From Roseateles_B sp041913905 (GTDB taxonomy: Bacteria > Pseudomonadota > Gammaproteobacteria > Burkholderiales > Burkholderiaceae_C), in contig JAYSEK010000011.1 in the NCBI GenBank assembly GCA_041913905.1, forward strand, positions 70,218 to 134,217: DNA of 64,000 bases, read 5' to 3'. The notes under the pieces are model-generated. The model did not search any database and was not told the DNA's origin. It saw only the letters and a list, made by a program, of their open reading frames with translations. This document shows positions 26,431 through 37,087 of the stretch, piece by piece. A program made the translations under genes and the position numbers. Numbering within the stretch: position 1 is the stretch's first letter; the number at the start of each line of letters is the position of its first letter.

Positions 26431-26467
26431 AAAAAAGCGCGGAACCTCGATGACGAGGCGCCGCGCT
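26431..26467 (-). terminator. Terminator at the end of the hisZ-purA operon
   Basis: On the minus strand GCGCGG-c-GCCTCG-tcat-CGAGG-tt-CCGCGC is followed by six T (plus-strand A-run 26431-26436). It lies 46 bases after the last gene. The rest of the 26291-26512 gap shows nothing I can name. Confidence 0.85.
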
Positions 26468-26512
26468 TCTTCGCAGACCGATGATGACGGATGCCGCGAT
26501 CAGGCCACGCCG

Positions 26513-27034
26513 TCAGACCGAGAACTTCTTCGCCAGCGCGTCCGGGCGCATGTCGTCGTAGATCTCGAAGGGCTGATGGATCCAGGGGCTGGTCTCCAGC
26601 ATCTCGACGTAGTAGTCCGGCGTGTAGGTCGACACCGACTTCGTCCAGATCACCGCAGAGCGCAGCTCCTGCACTGCCGGCATGCCGCGCAGGCGCTCGA
26701 CCACGGCCTTGAGCGTCACGCCGGAATCGGCCAGGTCGTCGACCAGCAGCACGCGGCCGGCCAGCTCGCCCTTGGGCATGGTGATGTACTTGGCGATGTC
26801 CAGGCGGCCCTGGATGGTGCCGGCCTCGGCGCGGTACGAGCTGGTGGACATGATGCCCAGGGGCTTGTCGAAGACGCGGGACAGCACATCACCCGGACGC
26901 ACGCCGCCGCGCGCCAGGCACAGGATCTGGTCGAACTCCCAGCCCGAGGCATGCACCTTGAGGGCCAGGCGCTCGATCAGCAGGTGGTATTCGTCCCAGG
27001 ACACGTACAGGTGCTTGCCGTCGTCGGTCAACAT
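26513..27034 (-). CDS. Purine-type phosphoribosyltransferase
   Basis: Transfers phosphoribose from PRPP to a purine base; xanthine/hypoxanthine salvage is the likeliest role, from family only. The 173 residues carry the PRPP loop VLLVDDLADSG at 95-105 and an upstream LARGGVRPGD pyrophosphate loop (about 40-49). It follows purA by 39 bases, so a purine salvage and synthesis pair in one operon makes sense. The base specificity (Hpt, Gpt or Xpt) cannot be settled here. Confidence 0.88.
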   Translation of the reverse strand: MLTDDGKHLYVSWDEYHLLIERLALKVHASGWEFDQILCLARGGVRPGDVLSRVFDKPLGIMSTSSYRAEAGTIQGRLDIAKYITMPKGELAGRVLLVDDLADSGVTLKAVVERLRGMPAVQELRSAVIWTKSVSTYTPDYYVEMLETSPWIHQPFEIYDDMRPDALAKKFSV

Positions 27035-27073
27035 AGATGCTTACTCCAATGCAATGGGGATGTTGAGTGGCCT

Positions 27074-28408
27074 TCAGCCCTGGTAGGGATGGCGCAGCAG
27101 GATGGTGTGCTCGCGATCCGGGCCGGTGGAGACCATGTCGATGGGCGCACCGATCACCGCCTGCACGCGCTCAAGGTAGCGGCGCGCATTCAGCGGCAGC
27201 GCATCCCAGCTCGTCACGCCGAAGGTGCTCTCGGTCCAGCCCGGGAAGGTTTCATAGATGGGCTTGCAGGCCACGATCTCGTCGGCATCCAGCGGCAGGA
27301 TGTCCAGCTGCTTGCCGTCGAGCTCATAGCCCACGCACATCTGGATTTCCTTCAGACCGTCCAGCACGTCCAGCTTGGTCAGGCACAGGCCGCTGATGCC
27401 GTTGATGATGATGGAGCGCTTCAGCGCGGCGGCGTCCAGCCAGCCGCAGCGGCGGGCACGACCCGTCACGGTGCCGCGCTCCTGGCCCACGGTGGACAGG
27501 TGGTAGCCGACGGTGCCTTCCTTTTCCCACTCCAGCTCGGTCGGGAACGGACCGGAGCCAACACGCGTGGTGTAGGCCTTGGTGATGCCCAGCATGTAGT
27601 GCAGCATCTGCGGGCCCACGCCCGCACCCGCGGCAGCATTGCCGGCCACGCAGTTGCTGGAGGTCACGTAGGGATAGGTGCCGTGGTCGATGTCCAGCAG
27701 CGTGCCCTGCGCGCCTTCGAACAGGATGTTCTGGCCGGCCAGATGAGCCTTGTGCAGCATGTAGCCCACATCCGCCAGCATGGGCTTGACCTGCTCGGCC
27801 AGGGCCATGGCCTTGTCGAAGATGGGCTGGAATTCCAGCGCGCCGGCGTTGAGATAGCCGGTCAGCGCATGGTTGTGCAGGTCCAGCAGCTCGCGCAGCT
27901 TCTTGGCGAAGCGCTCGGGATGCTTCAGGTCCTGCAGGCGCAGGGCGCGGCGGGCGACCTTGTCTTCGTAGGCCGGGCCGATGCCCTTGCCCGTGGTGCC
28001 GATCTTGCCGCTGCCGCTGCTTTCACGCAGGGCTTCGCGCGCCTTGTCCACTTCCACATGGAAGGGCAGGATCATGGGGCAGGACTCGCTGATGTACAGG
28101 CGAGAGCGCACGTCCACGCCGGCCTTTTCCAGGCGCTCGATCTCGGACATCAGGTGGCTCGGGTCCACCACCACGCCGTTGCCGATATAGCAGGCCACGC
28201 CGTCGCGCATGATGCCCGAGGGGATCAGTTGCAGGGCCGTCTTCACGCCCTTGATCACCAGCGTGTGGCCGGCGTTGTGGCCGCCCTGGAAGCGCACCAC
28301 GCCTTGTGCGTGGTCGGTCATCCAGTCGACGACCTTGCCCTTGCCTTCGTCACCCCACTGGGTGCCCACAACGACCACATTACGGCCGCGCGCGATCTCA
28401 CTGTGCAT
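27074..28408 (-). CDS. purA: Adenylosuccinate synthetase
   Basis: Joins IMP and aspartate using GTP, the first committed step to AMP. The 444 residues contain GTQWGDEGKGK (15-25, catalytic Asp20), GGHNAGHT with the catalytic His, and the C-terminal region AVIGAPIDMVSTGPDR. I prefer the ATG at 28408, with GGATGAG just upstream; an ATG at 28417 adds three residues. It follows hisZ by 41 bases. HisZ-PurA adjacency is conserved in betaproteobacteria. Confidence 0.97.
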   Translation of the reverse strand: MHSEIARGRNVVVVGTQWGDEGKGKVVDWMTDHAQGVVRFQGGHNAGHTLVIKGVKTALQLIPSGIMRDGVACYIGNGVVVDPSHLMSEIERLEKAGVDVRSRLYISESCPMILPFHVEVDKAREALRESSGSGKIGTTGKGIGPAYEDKVARRALRLQDLKHPERFAKKLRELLDLHNHALTGYLNAGALEFQPIFDKAMALAEQVKPMLADVGYMLHKAHLAGQNILFEGAQGTLLDIDHGTYPYVTSSNCVAGNAAAGAGVGPQMLHYMLGITKAYTTRVGSGPFPTELEWEKEGTVGYHLSTVGQERGTVTGRARRCGWLDAAALKRSIIINGISGLCLTKLDVLDGLKEIQMCVGYELDGKQLDILPLDADEIVACKPIYETFPGWTESTFGVTSWDALPLNARRYLERVQAVIGAPIDMVSTGPDREHTILLRHPYQG

Positions 28409-28449
28409 GATGCTCATCCAATGAAAAGTATTCAGATTGGCGGGCCGCG

Positions 28450-29613
28450 TCAGCGCGCGCGCACCACCCATTGCCCGCCAACGCAGACCAGCTCGCGGTC
28501 GCAGTCGAATTCGTCGTTTTCGTGCTCGTGCCCGGGCAGCACGCAGACCACAGTTTCCCCCTGCTCACGCAGGGCTCGCACGGCAGCGCGCAGCGCCGCA
28601 TCCTCGCCCCAGGGTGCGCGCACGGCGGCGCGAAGGGGCGTCACGGGGCATAGTGCCACCAAGGCCTTCAGGTCCAGACTGAAGCCCACGGCCGGACGGC
28701 GGCGGCCGAACACCGCGCCCACCTCGTCATAGCGGCCGCCGCGCAGCACGGCATCGCTGCAGCCAGCGGCGTACAGCGCAAAGCGCATGCCGCTGTAGTA
28801 GGCATAGCCGCGCAGATCGGCCAGATCAAAGCCCAGGCGCAGATCCGGGTGGGTCTGGCGCAAGTGGCTGCACAGCCAGCGGAGGTCATTCAGGGCCGCG
28901 CTGATCAGCGGATGGTCGGGCAGTTGCTCGCGGGCGAGGTCCAGCACCTCCATGCCGCCATAGAGGCCGATGAGGCTTTGCAGGCCGCGGGCCGCCGACT
29001 CGGGCATGCCGGCCGTGGCCTGCGCCAGATTGGCGGCGTCCTTGGCGGCAAGGGCCGCGACGATGGCTTCCAGCGTATCAGCCGGCAGCTTCAGATCGCC
29101 CAGCACGCCTTGCACCAGGCGGGCGTCGCCCAGGTCCAGGGTGATGTCCTTGAGCCCTGCCTTTTGCAGCGTGGCAATGGCCAGCTCCTGCACTTCCAGA
29201 TCGGCCTCCAGGCCGGCGTGGCCGTAGATCTCGACGCCGAACTGCAGCGGCTCGCGGCTGCCGTGCAGGCCCTCCGGGCGCGTGTGCACCACGGGCCCGC
29301 AGTAGCACAGACGGGTCACGCCGGCGCGGTTGAGCAGATGGGCGTCGATGCGCGCGACCTGGGGGGTGGTGTCAGCGCGCAGGCCGAGGCTGCGACCGGA
29401 CAACTGGTCGACGAGCTTGAAGGTCTTGAGGTCCAGTTCACGACCTGTACCGGTGAGCAGCGACTCCAGGTGCTCCAGCATGGGAGGCATCACCAGTTCG
29501 CAGCCGTAGGTCCGCGCCAGATCCAGGAGTTCGCGCCGGAGTTCTTCGATGCGGCGGGCCTGGGAGGGCAGGACGTCAGCAATGTGCTCGGGCAGCAGCC
29601 AAGCAGAGGCCAT
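28450..29613 (-). CDS. hisZ: ATP phosphoribosyltransferase regulatory subunit
   Basis: HisRS-like protein that assembles with the short-form HisG and confers histidine feedback control. The 387 residues have the class II synthetase core (LPEHIADVLPSQARRIEELR at 7-26, LRADTTPQVARIDAHL) but, as expected for HisZ, no anticodon-binding domain; GGRYDEVGAVFGR is retained. hisG is not in the window. The ATG at 29613 follows a -10-like TACAAT at 29643-29648, so hisZ probably heads its own purA transcript. Confidence 0.95.
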   Translation of the reverse strand: MASAWLLPEHIADVLPSQARRIEELRRELLDLARTYGCELVMPPMLEHLESLLTGTGRELDLKTFKLVDQLSGRSLGLRADTTPQVARIDAHLLNRAGVTRLCYCGPVVHTRPEGLHGSREPLQFGVEIYGHAGLEADLEVQELAIATLQKAGLKDITLDLGDARLVQGVLGDLKLPADTLEAIVAALAAKDAANLAQATAGMPESAARGLQSLIGLYGGMEVLDLAREQLPDHPLISAALNDLRWLCSHLRQTHPDLRLGFDLADLRGYAYYSGMRFALYAAGCSDAVLRGGRYDEVGAVFGRRRPAVGFSLDLKALVALCPVTPLRAAVRAPWGEDAALRAAVRALREQGETVVCVLPGHEHENDEFDCDRELVCVGGQWVVRAR

Positions 29614-29642
29614 GGACGTTTTGAGGGGGGGTTAAAAACGGC

Positions 29643-29662
29643 ATTGTACCGGGAAGTCCCGG
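29643..29662 (-). promoter_or_regulatory. Putative hisZ -10 with adjacent palindrome
   Basis: TACAAT on the minus strand (29643-29648), preceded by the palindrome CCGGGA-ag-TCCCGG (29649-29662). No good -35 is seen. It lies 30 bases before the hisZ ATG. Confidence 0.4.
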
Positions 29663-29752
29663 AACGACGAACAGCCCCACCCTACGTGACGCGCAAACGC
29701 GGGTCAAACGTCCGGGAAGGCAGGCGGGCGCTGCTGCGGCGGCCGCAAGGGT

Positions 29753-29941
29753 TCACAGCAGCCAGAGCAAGCCCAGCAAGCCCAGCCCGATGCTCATCAG
29801 GCCCACGAAGCGGATCTGCCCGTCACTGAGCGCCGTCATGCGCTGGAAGAGCGCGCGCCAGCGCTCAGGACTCAGGAAGGGAAACAGGCCTTCGATGACC
29901 AGCATCAGCGCCAGCGCCACCCAAAAAAGGTCCAGACTCAT
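29753..29941 (-). CDS. DUF2065 (YjeT-like) small membrane protein
   Basis: The 62-residue protein consists of two hydrophobic helices (about 2-22 and 45-62) around a polar link with LSPERWRALFQRM. DUF2065 proteins sit beside hflC in many gamma- and betaproteobacteria; the function is not known. The ATG at 29941 is 29 bases from the hflC stop, so it is probably co-transcribed with hflKC. Confidence 0.88.
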   Translation of the reverse strand: MSLDLFWVALALMLVIEGLFPFLSPERWRALFQRMTALSDGQIRFVGLMSIGLGLLGLLWLL

Positions 29942-29970
29942 GCGCTAAGCGCAGCGGCCGATGGGCTGGC

Positions 29971-30864
29971 TCACTTGCGCGCAGGTGCCGGCGCCGCGCC
30001 TGGCGCCCCGCGCATGGCCTTGAAGAACTCGGTGTTGGGATCGAGCACCATCACGTCCGACTTGTTCTTCCACACCGCACGGTAGGCTTCCAGCGAGCGG
30101 TAGAACTGCGCGAACTGGGGATCGCGGCCAAAGGCCTCGGCATAGATGGCGGACGCCTTGGCGTCGCCCTCGCCCTTGATGAGCTGGGCGTCGCGGTAGG
30201 CCTCGGCCAGGATGACTTCGCGCTGGCGGTCCGCATCGGCGCGGATCTTCTCGCCCTCGGCATTGCCGGTGGCGCGCCACTCGTTGGCCACGCGCTTGCG
30301 CTCGGACTCCATGCGGCGGTAGACCGCATCGGTGATGTTGGCCGCGAAGTCCACGCGCTTGATCCGCACGTCCAGGATCTCGATGCCGAACTGCTTGGAT
30401 TCCTCGACCAGGCGGTGGCGCACGTCCTGCATGACCTTGTCGCGCTCGGTGGCCAGCACGGCGCGGACGTCGCGCTTGGTGACCTCCTCGTTCAGCGCCG
30501 CCTGCACGATGGGGCTCAGGCGCGCCTCCACATTGCGCATATTGCTGCCGCTGTTGCGGATGAACTGGCGCGGGTCGGCCACGCGCCACTTCACCAGCCA
30601 GTCTATGACCAGGCTCTTCTTTTCAGCGGTGAAGATGGGACGGGGATCCGGGCTGTCCAGGGTCTGCACGCGGCGGTCCAGGAAGACCACGTTCTGGAAA
30701 GGCGGCGGCGCCTTGAGCTTCAGCCCAGGCTCGCTGACGACTTCCTTGATCTCGCCCAGGGCGTAGACCACGGCGAACTGGCGCTGGTCAACGATGAACA
30801 TGGTCGAGCTCAGGACCATGAAGGCGACCAGGGCACCCAGCACGATGCTAGTGATTCGATTCAT
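29971..30864 (-). CDS. hflC: HflC, SPFH-domain regulator of FtsH
   Basis: Band-7 protein that forms a membrane cage with HflK around the protease FtsH. The 297 residues have one N-terminal membrane helix (about 5-25), the SPFH domain (about 25-200; DQRQFAVVYALGEIKEV, DWLVKWRVADPRQFI) and a helical C-terminal part with EGEKIRADADRQREVILAEA. It ends in an Ala/Pro-rich tail. It starts 15 bases after hflK. Confidence 0.96.
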   Translation of the reverse strand: MNRITSIVLGALVAFMVLSSTMFIVDQRQFAVVYALGEIKEVVSEPGLKLKAPPPFQNVVFLDRRVQTLDSPDPRPIFTAEKKSLVIDWLVKWRVADPRQFIRNSGSNMRNVEARLSPIVQAALNEEVTKRDVRAVLATERDKVMQDVRHRLVEESKQFGIEILDVRIKRVDFAANITDAVYRRMESERKRVANEWRATGNAEGEKIRADADRQREVILAEAYRDAQLIKGEGDAKASAIYAEAFGRDPQFAQFYRSLEAYRAVWKNKSDVMVLDPNTEFFKAMRGAPGAAPAPARK

Positions 30865-30879
30865 CTGCGCACTCCCCCT

Positions 30880-32162
30880 TCAACGGCCTTCGCGATTGCG
30901 CAGGGCATCGCGGTTGCGTTCCACCGGTGCCACCACGGAAGGCGCCGGCTCGGCGGTCACCGGCACGGGCGAGCTGCTCGTGACGCTGGAGCCGCCCTGC
31001 TGCAGCAGCTTGTCCAGCGGCAGGTAGAGCAGGTTGGAGCCGCTACGGCTGTCGACCATGACCTTGGTGACGTCGCTGTAGATCTGCTGCATGGTGTCGA
31101 TGTAGATGCGGTCGCGGGTCACGGCCGGCGCCTTCTGGTACTCGGTCAGCACGGCCTTGAAACGCTGGGCGTCACCTTCGGCACGCGCGACCACGCGGGC
31201 GCGGTAGCCCTCGGCCTCCTGGCGCAGGCGCGCGGCCTTGCCCTGGGCTTCGGGAATCACGCTGTTGGCGTAGGCCTCGCCCTCGTTCTTGAGCTGTTCC
31301 TTGTTCTGCCCGGCCTTGAACGCATCGTCGAAAGCGGCCTGCACCTGCTCGGGTGCCTGGACGCTGCCCACGTTGACGTTCTTGATCAGGATGCCCGCCT
31401 TGAGGCGGTCCAGCTGCGCCTGCACCGACTTGCCCAGCTCGGCCGCGATGGCGTCACGCTGCTCGTACAGCACCGAATCCATATTGGACTTGCCGACGAT
31501 TTCGCGCACGGCCGATTCAGCGGCCTGGCGCACGGCCTCGTCTGGCTCGCGGTTCTCGAACAGGTAGTCGCGGGCGTCCTTGAGCAGGTATTGCACCGTG
31601 AAGCGGATGTCCACGATGTTCTCATCCTGCGTCAGCATGGAGGAGTCGCGCAGCCCCGTGGCTGCCACCACCGAGGCGCGCCCCACCTCGACCGAGCGCA
31701 GCTGCGTCACCGGCACGGTTTCATGAGCCTGGAAGGGATATGGCAGGCGCCATTGAAAGCCCGCTTCCACGGTCTTGCTGTACTTGCCAAACGAGGTGAT
31801 GACGGCCTGTTCGCCTTCCTGCACGATGAAGAAGCCGCTGCCCAGCCAGGCCAGAGCGACCACACCGCCGATCAGGCCCAGGCCCACACCGGCGCTGCGC
31901 ATGTCAGGGCCAGAACCTCCACCGCCCTGTGGTTCCGGACTGCCTCGGCCGCCAAAGAAGCCGGAGAGCTTGCGATTGAAATCGCGCCAGAGCTCGTCCA
32001 GGTCCGGCGGACCGTCGTTGCGGCCGTTGTTGAGCACGACACCGTCGCGGCGGGCGCGCGGCAGCATCGGGGTTCTCAGCAGCGCTCGCAGCAAAGCGGC
32101 TGCGGCAGCGGCGGTCTCTCGCAGCGTGGGGGCGCCTGAGGCGCGCTCAGCGTGATTCATGC

Positions 32163-32166
<4 letters not shown>
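30880..32166 (-). CDS. hflK: HflK, SPFH-domain regulator of FtsH
   Basis: Partner of HflC. The 428-residue reading has a polar N terminus with PPDLDELWRDFNRKL (53-67), a Gly-rich link, a membrane helix (about 93-115), the SPFH domain starting VQEGEQAVITSFGKY, and EAEGYRARVVARAEGDAQRF in the helical stalk. The ATG at 32166 overlaps the hflX stop by four bases. The first 33 residues are Ala/Leu-rich and unlike relatives I remember, so Met34 (32067) is a possible true start. Confidence 0.94.
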
Positions 32167-33479
<1,313 letters not shown>

Positions 33480-33505
33480 GGCCTTGGCCGCAGCGGCGAG
33501 TCCTC

Positions 33506-33751
33506 TCAGGCAGCGTTGTCAGCGCTGTCGTTGGCGTGGAAGTTCACGGCGCGGCCGGGAACCACCGTGGAAATGGCGTGCTTGTAGACCATCTGCGTGA
33601 CCGTATTGCGCAGCAGCACGACGTACTGGTCAAAGGACTCGATGTGGCCCTGCAGCTTGATGCCGTTGACCAGGTAGATGGACACCGGCACATGCTCCTT
33701 GCGCAGGAGGTTCAGGAAGGGGTCTTGCAGGAGTTGTCCTTTGTTGCTCAC
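33506..33751 (-). CDS. hfq: RNA chaperone Hfq
   Basis: Hexameric Sm-like protein pairing small RNAs with messages. I choose the GTG at 33751, with GGAG six bases upstream, which gives MSNKGQLLQDPFLNLLRK and 81 residues. Sm1 covers about 10-45 and Sm2 holds YKHAIS at 56-61. The C-terminal tail after residue 70 is short (FHANDSADNAA), so RNA-annealing tail functions known from E. coli Hfq may be weak. A longer upstream frame is leader. Confidence 0.97.
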   Translation of the reverse strand: MSNKGQLLQDPFLNLLRKEHVPVSIYLVNGIKLQGHIESFDQYVVLLRNTVTQMVYKHAISTVVPGRAVNFHANDSADNAA

Positions 33752-33828
33752 GATATGCTCCGTGTTGTGAGAAGGGGAGGAAGAGAACTGCACCTTAACA
33801 CAGCCGCGGGTTTCCCCGCGCCTGGGAT

Positions 33829-35166
33829 TCAGTCATCCTTGTCCAGAAATGGATTCTTGGATGAGCGCATTTCGATGCGCAACGGCGTGCCCGTGAGCTT
33901 GTAGTGCGCGCGGATGCGGCCTTCCAGGTAGCGCTTGTAGGCGTCCGAAACGCCGTCCAGCGCGTTGCCATGGATCACGACGATGGGCGGATTCATGCCG
34001 CCCTGGTGTGCATAGCGCAGCTTGGGACGCGAGACGCCCGAGCGCTTGGGCTGCTGATGCTGCACCGCCTCCTGGATCAGGCGGGTGAGCACCGGCGTGG
34101 TCATCTTCTTGTAGGCCGAGGAGTAGGCATCGGCCAAGGCGTTCCACAGCGGGCCCAGGCCCTGGCGCTTCAGCGCCGAAATGTGCAGCACCGGCGCGAA
34201 CTTCAGGAAGGACAGCCGTGACTCGATGGAGCGCTGCAGCATCTCGCGCTGGTAGCTGTCCACCGCATCCCATTTGTTGATGGCGACGACCACGGCACGG
34301 CCGCTGTCCAGGACGTAGCCCGCGATGTGGGCGTCCTGGTCGGTCACGCCCTGGGTGGCGTCGATCAGCAGCAGCACGACGTTGGCATCAGCGATGGCCT
34401 GCAGGGTCTTGACCACCGAGAACTTCTCGATGGCCTCGAAGACCTTGCCCTTGCGGCGCAGGCCGGCAGTGTCGATCAGCTTGAACTTCTGGCCATGACG
34501 CTCGAAGTCCACCGAGATGGCGTCGCGCGTGGTGCCCGGCATGTCAAAGGCCACCAGGCGCTCTTCACCCAGCCAGGTGTTGATCAGCGTGCTCTTGCCC
34601 ACGTTGGGGCGGCCAGCCACGGCCAGGCGGATGACCTGCTCTTCCTCGCCGCCCTCACCTTCCTCGTCACCGTAGTCGAAGCCTTCCAGCACGGCTTCCA
34701 GCATGCTGCGAATGCCCTGGCCATGGGCCGCGGAGATGGGATGGGGCTCGCCCATGCCGAGTTCATGGAACTCGGCCAGCAGCGGCGACTCACTCATGCC
34801 CTCGGCCTTGTTGACGGCCAGGAAGACACGCTTGTTGGAGGTGCGCAGGTAGCGCGCGATGTCCTGGTCCTGGGCCGAGAGGCCCAGGCGGATGTCGACC
34901 ACGAAGACCACGGCATCGGCTTCGGCGACGGCCTGGCGTGTCTGCTTGGCCATTTCCTTGACGATGCCGGTGGAGCAGTCGGGCTCGAAGCCACCGGTAT
35001 CGATGACGATGAACTCGCGGTCACCGAGACGGCCGTCTCCATAGTGCCGGTCGCGCGTCAGGCCGGCGAAGTCGGCCACGATGGCGTCACGGCTCTTGGT
35101 CAGCCGGTTGAACAGCGTGGACTTGCCCACATTGGGGCGGCCCACCAGGGCGATCACGGGTTTCAT
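33829..35166 (-). CDS. der: Ribosome biogenesis GTPase Der (EngA)
   Basis: Tandem-GTPase factor for 50S assembly. The 445 residues have the first G domain with GRPNVGKST at 9-17, a second with GRPNVGKST at 185-193, an acidic linker between them (GDEEGEGGEEEQ), and a C-terminal KH-like domain (about 355-445). Both G4 motifs (VNKAEG, INKWDA) are present. It lies between bamB and hfq, a typical betaproteobacterial order. Confidence 0.97.
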   Translation of the reverse strand: MKPVIALVGRPNVGKSTLFNRLTKSRDAIVADFAGLTRDRHYGDGRLGDREFIVIDTGGFEPDCSTGIVKEMAKQTRQAVAEADAVVFVVDIRLGLSAQDQDIARYLRTSNKRVFLAVNKAEGMSESPLLAEFHELGMGEPHPISAAHGQGIRSMLEAVLEGFDYGDEEGEGGEEEQVIRLAVAGRPNVGKSTLINTWLGEERLVAFDMPGTTRDAISVDFERHGQKFKLIDTAGLRRKGKVFEAIEKFSVVKTLQAIADANVVLLLIDATQGVTDQDAHIAGYVLDSGRAVVVAINKWDAVDSYQREMLQRSIESRLSFLKFAPVLHISALKRQGLGPLWNALADAYSSAYKKMTTPVLTRLIQEAVQHQQPKRSGVSRPKLRYAHQGGMNPPIVVIHGNALDGVSDAYKRYLEGRIRAHYKLTGTPLRIEMRSSKNPFLDKDD

Positions 35167-35213
35167 GTTCTTGTTCTTCTTTCAAAGACGGGAAGCGCCA
35201 CAGACGCACGGCC

Positions 35214-36356
35214 TCACTGGGGCCGCAGCGCGAACAGGCCTCCGTTGCGGGTCACGACGAGGATGGTGTTGCCTGCCGCCACCGGCGCGGCTGCGATGGC
35301 CGAACCATCGGTGGCCAGGCGCAGCTGGGTCTTGCCGGTCTCACGGTTCAGGAAATGGACCTGGCCTTCGTAGTCGCCCACCACCACGCTCTGGCCCAGC
35401 ACCAGCGGGGCCGACAGCTTGCGGTTCAGGAACTGCTCGGCATTCCACAGCACGTCGCCGTTGCTGGTACGCCAGGCCGTCAGGCGGTCCGAGGCGTCGC
35501 CGGCCACGATGGCTTGCGCGTCACCGCCCACGCCCATCACGCCGCCGACGTTGCGAGTCCACACCGTGGAGCCGCGCTCGGCATTGACGCAGCTCACCGC
35601 GGACTGGAAGCCGCGGGCGCACAGCAGCTCGCCGGTGCGCACCATGGGGCCGACGACATCCGCCAGACGCTCCACCTCGTTGGTGCCGCGGGGATTGGCC
35701 ACACTGGCTTCCCAGCGCACGGTGCCGCGCAGCGGGTCGATGCCGGCCAGGCGGGAACCCTGGCCCACGACCAGCGTGTCCTTGTAGCTGCCGATGGCGC
35801 CGGGCTGCAACAGCGTCAGCGGTTCACCCGGACGGCGCAATTCGAAGAGCTTGCGTCCATCGATGGCGTCATAGGCCAGCACGGCGCGGTCCACCGTCAC
35901 CACGAAGACGCGCTCTCCGGCCACCAGCGGGGCCGTCAGGATGGGCACGGCCAGGGCCTTGCGCCACAGGGTCTTGCCTTCTTCCAGCGAGACCAGCTCG
36001 TTGTTGCGCGTCACGACGGCTGCATAGCGGCCATCGCTTCCCACGCCGGCGGACAGCCTTTCCTTCAGGTTCGCACGCCAGACCACGGCACCATCGGCCG
36101 CCTTGAGGCGCTGCACGGTGCCGTCACCATCGGCCACCACGAAGCTGTCGGCCAGGGCCACGACATTCAGCGGGAAGCGCACGCTGTCCATGCGCTGCTG
36201 CCAGACCACCTTGCCGGCGATGCTGGGCGTCAGGGCTTCCAGCGCCGCCGGCTTGGCTTCCTTGGAGCTGGAGAACAGCGAGCAGGCCGACAGCAGTGCC
36301 GGCACGGCCGCCAGCAGCAGACCGCGGCGAAGGACATGCAGGGAAGTCATGCTCAC
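35214..36356 (-). CDS. bamB: Outer-membrane assembly lipoprotein BamB
   Basis: WD40/PQQ-type eight-blade propeller lipoprotein that binds BamA POTRA domains. The 380 residues have a lipobox LLSAC (Cys25) after a hydrophobic stretch and repeated blade motifs such as DGAVVWRANL, GTVRWEASV and NGDVLWNAEQ. The start is GTG at 36356, overlapping the yfgM-like stop (GTGA); an ATG two codons later (36350) would also work. Confidence 0.96.
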   Translation of the reverse strand: MSMTSLHVLRRGLLLAAVPALLSACSLFSSSKEAKPAALEALTPSIAGKVVWQQRMDSVRFPLNVVALADSFVVADGDGTVQRLKAADGAVVWRANLKERLSAGVGSDGRYAAVVTRNNELVSLEEGKTLWRKALAVPILTAPLVAGERVFVVTVDRAVLAYDAIDGRKLFELRRPGEPLTLLQPGAIGSYKDTLVVGQGSRLAGIDPLRGTVRWEASVANPRGTNEVERLADVVGPMVRTGELLCARGFQSAVSCVNAERGSTVWTRNVGGVMGVGGDAQAIVAGDASDRLTAWRTSNGDVLWNAEQFLNRKLSAPLVLGQSVVVGDYEGQVHFLNRETGKTQLRLATDGSAIAAAPVAAGNTILVVTRNGGLFALRPQ

Positions 36357-37048
36357 TTGCCGGACTCCTTGCCTGCGTCCTTGCCCGCGTCCTTGTCCGA
36401 TTCATCAGGCGCGGCAGCGCCGAGGCTGGCGAGCTTGGCCTCCACCAGGCGGCGGTAGTCCAGGTTTTTGTCCAGGCCTTGATAGGCCTTCAGGTACTCG
36501 GCCTTGGCCACATCGGGCTTGGACTGCAGCACGGCGAGATCGCCTCGGCGATCGGCCACCAGGGCGGCAAACTCGGCGGTCTTCACGGCAGCCAGGGTCT
36601 TGCCGGCTTCATCCAACTGCTTGGCGTCGATCTGCAGCGCCGCCAGGCGCAGACGGGCCAGGTCTTGGTAGACGGCATCACCGGCGTTCTGGGCCGCCCA
36701 GGCGAGCGTGGCGCGGGCGCCCTCGTCGTTCTGCTTGTCGTGCTGAAGCTTGGCCTGCAGCAGCGCGCCCTGCGCGGCGGCAACCGTGGAGGGGAAGCGC
36801 TCCTTCAGCGTGGCAAAGGCCGCATTGGCCTTGTCCACGTCGCCAACATCCACCTGGTTGGCAAGCTGCTCGTACAGCGCGGAGGCCTTGGCCCCCTGAT
36901 CGCGCTGCCACCAGTTCCAGCCCGTCCAGGAGGCATAGGCCACCAGCACGGCGGTCAGCCCCCAGCTGATGAGGTTGCCCCATTTCTTCCAGAAGGCCTT
37001 GAGCTCTTCCAGTTGTTCCTGTTCTTCCAGATCGAGATGCGACGCCAT
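36353..37048 (-). CDS. YfgM-like tetratricopeptide membrane protein
   Basis: The 231 residues have a cytoplasmic N terminus (EEQEQLEELKAFWKKWGN), one membrane helix (about 24-45) and a periplasmic TPR-like helical domain (about 55-210). The C terminus carries a short Lys/Asp/Gly repeat (KDAGKDAGKESGK). E. coli YfgM works near the SecYEG/PpiD translocon; here it is tied to bamB by a four-base overlap, consistent with an envelope protein trafficking role. Confidence 0.9.
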   Translation of the reverse strand: MASHLDLEEQEQLEELKAFWKKWGNLISWGLTAVLVAYASWTGWNWWQRDQGAKASALYEQLANQVDVGDVDKANAAFATLKERFPSTVAAAQGALLQAKLQHDKQNDEGARATLAWAAQNAGDAVYQDLARLRLAALQIDAKQLDEAGKTLAAVKTAEFAALVADRRGDLAVLQSKPDVAKAEYLKAYQGLDKNLDYRRLVEAKLASLGAAAPDESDKDAGKDAGKESGK

Positions 37049-37087
37049 TGCTTGTGTTCAGTAGGGAATGGGGTGATTGAGCCGCGA